This document shows, piece after piece, positions 61,049-64,000 of a stretch of 64,000 nucleotides of DNA. Origin of the DNA: Gluconacetobacter johannae (lineage in GTDB: Bacteria; Pseudomonadota; Alphaproteobacteria; Acetobacterales; Acetobacteraceae); NCBI RefSeq assembly GCF_014174305.1, contig NZ_JABEQH010000006.1, forward strand, positions 124,001 through 188,000. The letters are read 5' to 3'. The notes beneath the pieces are model-generated. The model was not told where the DNA came from. It was given only the letters and a program-made list of their open reading frames with translations, and did no database searches. Made by a program: the position numbers and the translations under genes. Every line of letters begins with the position of its first letter. Positions within the stretch are counted from its first letter, which is position 1.

Positions 61049-62440
61049 TCACACCCCCATGTCCGGTCTTTCTTGCACCGCGAGGGCAGATTCACCCCCC
61101 GGTCCCACGCCCGCCCCACCCTCGGGCAGGTCCCCGAACAGTCCGCTCTCCGCCGCCATCGCGCCGGGTAGCAGCGCGATCCGCACGCCCGCCAGCTCCG
61201 GCGCATGGCAGATTCCGGCCGTCGGCACCGCCACCACGCGGCCGTCGCGATGCAGGGCCGGCAGCGTCCGCCACGCCCGCGCCGGCCAGCGCGACCGCCA
61301 CCCCGGCGGCGCCCAGCGCGCGACCGACCCCGCCGCGCCCAGGGTCACGCCGTCCAGCACGGTTCGCCCTGGCGCCCACAGGACGAAACGCCCATCCCAG
61401 CACGCCCCGGCCCGCGCCGGCACCGCGTCGTCCATCGCCGCCTCCTCGCGCACCACCAGCCAGGCCAGGCCGACCCGACGCAGCGCCGGGCCGGCCGGCA
61501 GCAGGCAGGCCCCGCCCAGGGTCGCGGGCCGGGGGGCGGCCGCCAGCGCGTCCACCGCCCGGCGCGGGGGCGGGTAGTCGCGTCCCGACACCATCCGCAG
61601 CACCGACGACAGCGCCCGGGGGGACAGCAGGTCGGCCGGCAGCGCCACCCACCCCCCCGGCGCATATTCCGCCCGCGCCGCCAGCGCCACGGCCTGGTCG
61701 CGGTCCGCCGCCATGCGCGCCCGCCCCGCCCCCGCCGCCGACCGGCAGGCCCGCATGGCGCGGTCCGGCGCGCCGGCCAGCGCGGCGCGCACCCGCGCCC
61801 GCTCGGCGCGGACATCGGCGTTCGACGGATCCTCGACCCATGCCAGCCCGGCGTGGCGCAGCGTCGCGCGCAGCCGCGCCTTGCCGAACCCCAGCAGCGG
61901 CCGCACCAGCCGCAGGTCCGCCGTGGACGAGATCCACGCCATTCCCGCCAGCCCGTCGGGGCCGCTGGCGGCGCGCCGGCGGATCAGGATCGTTTCCGCC
62001 TGGTCGTCGGCATGATGTCCCAGCAGCAGGTCGATGATGCCCGCCTGCCGGCAGGCCCGCGTCAGGGCGGCATAGCGGGCGCGCCGCGCCCGATCGGCCA
62101 GGCCGGGCCCGCGCGTCAGCCCGTCGAGGACCAGAAGGTCGGCCGGAATGCCCAGGTCGCGCAGCCGCTCCAGCGTCAGCCGCGCCTCATGCGCCGATTC
62201 GGCGCGCAGCCCGTGATCGACCACCAGCGCCCGCACCGCGCGCCGCCAGCGCGCCGCGAGAAACGCCAGGCACAGGCTGTCCGCCCCGCCGGACACCGCT
62301 ATACCCACGGGGGGCACGTCCGGCCCGCCGGGCGCGCGGTCGGGCACCCAGGGGCCCAGCCGCGCCATCACCCGGGCGAACAGCACGTCGTCCACCACCT
62401 GGCCCGTGGCGTCACCGGCGACGCCGGTCGGGTCGGCCAC
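61049..62440 (-). CDS. tilS: tRNA(Ile)-lysidine synthetase
   Basis: 463 residues. It adds lysine to C34 of the tRNA-Ile CAU anticodon so that it reads AUA. Marks: PP-loop VGIAVSGGADSLCLAFLA, VVDHGLRAESAHEA, LLGHHADDQAETILIRR, and the domain after it with LVRPLLGFGKARLR and WVEDPSNAD. The C-terminal half is Ala/Arg-rich and less conserved. It starts 16 bp after cpoB and is separated from ftsH by 128 bp. Confidence 0.92.
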   Translation of the reverse strand: MADPTGVAGDATGQVVDDVLFARVMARLGPWVPDRAPGGPDVPPVGIAVSGGADSLCLAFLAARWRRAVRALVVDHGLRAESAHEARLTLERLRDLGIPADLLVLDGLTRGPGLADRARRARYAALTRACRQAGIIDLLLGHHADDQAETILIRRRAASGPDGLAGMAWISSTADLRLVRPLLGFGKARLRATLRHAGLAWVEDPSNADVRAERARVRAALAGAPDRAMRACRSAAGAGRARMAADRDQAVALAARAEYAPGGWVALPADLLSPRALSSVLRMVSGRDYPPPRRAVDALAAAPRPATLGGACLLPAGPALRRVGLAWLVVREEAAMDDAVPARAGACWDGRFVLWAPGRTVLDGVTLGAAGSVARWAPPGWRSRWPARAWRTLPALHRDGRVVAVPTAGICHAPELAGVRIALLPGAMAAESGLFGDLPEGGAGVGPGGESALAVQERPDMGV

Positions 62441-62456
62441 GCCGTTCAGGCCGGCG

Positions 62457-63314
62457 TCAGCGGCATCCGGCGCGGGTGCGATAGCTTGTCTCGGCCGTGC
62501 GGACCTTGGGCGCGGGGGACGGGAATTCGCTTTTCAGCTTGTCCAGCGCCTGGCAGGCCGATGCCTTGTCGCCCAGCGCCAGCAGGGCCGCCGTCACGCC
62601 CAGCAGCGCGTCCGGCGCCCGGCCCGAACGCGGCGCGCGATTATAGGTGTCGTAATAGGCCACCGCCGACTGGCGATATTGCTTCTGCCCGGCCAGCGAC
62701 TGCGCCAGCAGGAACTGGGCGTCAATCTGGCGCGGACCGCGCGGGCCGGCCAGCACCTCCTGGGCCGCGGCCTGCGCGCCGGCGTAATCCCGGCGCAGCA
62801 GCGCGGCGTTGCCGTCCTGCAGCACCGCCTCGACCGTGCGCTTCGCAGGCTTCGGGGCGGCAGGCGCCGGGGCCGCCGAAGGTGCCGCGGCCCCGCCACG
62901 CCCGTTCTGGGCCGCGAAATTCATGTCGTCGATCTGCTTCGACATCGCCGCGTTCTGGGTCTGCACCTGGTTGGTCAGCTGGTCCAGCTGCCCGCGCATG
63001 TCACGCACCGCCTGCTCCAGCGTGCTGACCCGGTCCAGCAGCTGCGCCGTCAGGTCGCCATTGACCGGCGCCGATGGCGCGGCGCCGGGCGCCACCGGGG
63101 GCGGCAGCGCACCGCCCGGACCGGCGGCGGACTGAAGCTGCGACATCTGCTGGCGCAGGTCCATGATCTGGTCCTGCAACGCGATGCCCTCGCGGCTCGT
63201 CACATCCTGGGCCAGCGCCTGCACGGGCGACAGGACCCGCAGGCCCGCCAGCAATCCCACGGCCGCCAGAGGGAAAACACGAAAGGAAGAAGGGCGGAAA
63301 GCGACAGACCCCAT
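62457..63314 (-). CDS. cpoB: Cell division coordinator CpoB (YbgF)
   Basis: 285 residues. A periplasmic Tol-Pal partner that links outer-membrane constriction with peptidoglycan synthesis. An N-terminal signal (VFPLAAVGLLAGLRVLSPVQALA) precedes a coiled coil (EGIALQDQIMDLRQQMSQLQ and LLDRVSTLEQAVRDMRGQLDQL), an Ala/Pro linker, and C-terminal TPR-type repeats (LLRRDYAGAQAAAQEVLAG, LAQSLAGQKQYRQSAVAYYD, PDALLGVTAALLALGDKASA). Length and order match CpoB. It follows pal on the same strand, the classic order. Confidence 0.9.
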   Translation of the reverse strand: MGSVAFRPSSFRVFPLAAVGLLAGLRVLSPVQALAQDVTSREGIALQDQIMDLRQQMSQLQSAAGPGGALPPPVAPGAAPSAPVNGDLTAQLLDRVSTLEQAVRDMRGQLDQLTNQVQTQNAAMSKQIDDMNFAAQNGRGGAAAPSAAPAPAAPKPAKRTVEAVLQDGNAALLRRDYAGAQAAAQEVLAGPRGPRQIDAQFLLAQSLAGQKQYRQSAVAYYDTYNRAPRSGRAPDALLGVTAALLALGDKASACQALDKLKSEFPSPAPKVRTAETSYRTRAGCR

Positions 63315-63400
63315 GAACGGATTTCCCTTGCAAGACGGCAGAACTTCGCGAACGGCGGGCCAGAGGCCCCACCGCGCGTCCTGCCCCTTGTCTAAAACAA

Positions 63401-63431
63401 AACCGGCCAGGCGATAAGCGCCTGGCCGGTT
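63401..63431 (-). terminator. Rho-independent terminator after pal
   Basis: Perfect 13-bp stem AACCGGCCAGGCG / CGCCTGGCCGGTT, loop of five; on the minus strand followed by TTGTTTTAG. It lies between pal and cpoB, so cpoB must have its own promoter or depend on read-through. Confidence 0.85.
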
Positions 63432-63464
63432 CCATCCGGGTCCGAAAAAATCCGGCAGGCCGGA

Positions 63465-63944
63465 TCAGCGAACGGACGTGATCGCGTTACGGTTCTGGGC
63501 CCACGACTGCTCGTCGTCGCCGGTCGCCGTCGGACGGTCCTTGCCGTACGAGATGGTGGTGATGCGCGAGGCGGCGACACCCTTCGCCACCAGATAGTCG
63601 CGCGCGGCGTTGGCGCGGCGCTCGCCCAGGGCGATGTTGTATTCCTCGGTGCCGCGATCGTCGCAGTTGCCGGCAACCTGGATCGTCACCTGCGGATACT
63701 TGGCAAGCCAGGCGGCCTGGCGGTCCAGGGTCGCCTGAGCCTCGGTGGACAGGTTGTTCTTGTTCAGTTCGAAGAACACGCGATCACCGACATTGGCAAC
63801 CAGGTCGGCTTCGCTGCCCGGCGTGACGCCGGTGCTCTGCGCGGCGGCGCCCGTTCCGGTCGTGGCGCCCTTGTCCGTGTTGTCGCCGGAGCACGCTGCC
63901 AGAAGCACGGCCATGCCAAGCGCACCAAGAAGCTTCAGTCTCAT
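63465..63944 (-). CDS. pal: Peptidoglycan-associated lipoprotein Pal
   Basis: 159 residues from the ATG at 63944 (AGGATC upstream). Lipoprotein signal with lipobox LLAAC (Cys about 18), then a Thr/Gly-rich linker and an OmpA-like domain: RVFFELNKNNLSTEAQATLD, then VAGNCDDRGTEEYNIALGERRANAARDYL, which contains the peptidoglycan-binding Asp/Arg. Final part ISYGKDRPTATGDDEQSWAQNRNAIT. It anchors the outer membrane to peptidoglycan in the Tol-Pal complex. The tol genes expected upstream lie beyond the window. Confidence 0.95.
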   Translation of the reverse strand: MRLKLLGALGMAVLLAACSGDNTDKGATTGTGAAAQSTGVTPGSEADLVANVGDRVFFELNKNNLSTEAQATLDRQAAWLAKYPQVTIQVAGNCDDRGTEEYNIALGERRANAARDYLVAKGVAASRITTISYGKDRPTATGDDEQSWAQNRNAITSVR

Positions 63945-64000
63945 TATTTTTGATCCTGAGATCGGTTCCCTTAATGGAACCATATGATTAAGTTGCCGGG

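Overview
The window is GC-rich, densely coded chromosomal DNA from an alphaproteobacterium. The best fit is an acetic acid bacterium (Acetobacteraceae, Gluconacetobacter-like). This is an inference from gene content: OprB-type sugar porin, GDP-mannose/UDP-galactose exopolysaccharide genes, a CtrA-family regulator, and the ftsH-folP-glmM block. No rRNA, tRNA, CRISPR array, insertion sequence or phage gene was seen.

Layout. 1-3.2 kb: end of an OprB porin, fumarase C, and a histone H1-like Lys/Ala protein. 3.9-6.3 kb: cobalamin lower-ligand assembly (cobU divergent from cobT-cobS). 6.4-10.4 kb: many very small membrane, lipoprotein and stress-type proteins, a CHRD protein and a PlsC-type acyltransferase. 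11.2-15.1 kb: polysaccharide genes (GT4 glycosyltransferase, manC, galE), preceded by an AT-rich leader. 15.3-21.1 kb: a DSF-type signalling module made of an RpfF-like synthase, an RpfC-like hybrid kinase and an RpfG-like receiver fused to PAS-GGDEF-EAL instead of HD-GYP. This would join a fatty-acid signal to cyclic di-GMP beside exopolysaccharide genes. 21.6-28.7 kb: TonB receptor, 2-hydroxyacid dehydrogenase, dinB, FUSC exporter. 28.8-33.2 kb: two-component flavin monooxygenase (HpaB/HpaC-like) with RidA, DUF1028 and a LysR regulator. 33.3-39.4 kb: 2-oxoadipate dioxygenase-like protein, hydrolase, periplasmic phosphorylase-like protein, MYG1 family, nhaA with a possible Li+/Na+ riboswitch leader. 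39.4-44.9 kb: APC permease, then an alkylation-repair operon (ada, 2OG oxygenase, alkB) and an Hsp70 homologue. 44.9-53.6 kb: LysR, M20 deacetylase, NCS1 permease, nuclease, then genes resembling the pipecolate branch of lysine catabolism (OCD-family reductase, AmaB, AmaA). The 2-oxoadipate enzyme at 33-35 kb would continue that route. 54-54.8 kb: a CtrA homologue whose phospho-acceptor Asp51 is Glu. 55.6-64 kb: housekeeping genes on the minus strand (thiD, glmM, folP, ftsH, tilS, cpoB, pal).

The most interesting items are the rpf-like module with its changed output domain, the naturally phosphomimetic-looking CtrA, the nhaA leader, the 2OG oxygenase inside the alkylation-repair operon, and an orphan plus-strand terminator near 53.95 kb that could end a small RNA.
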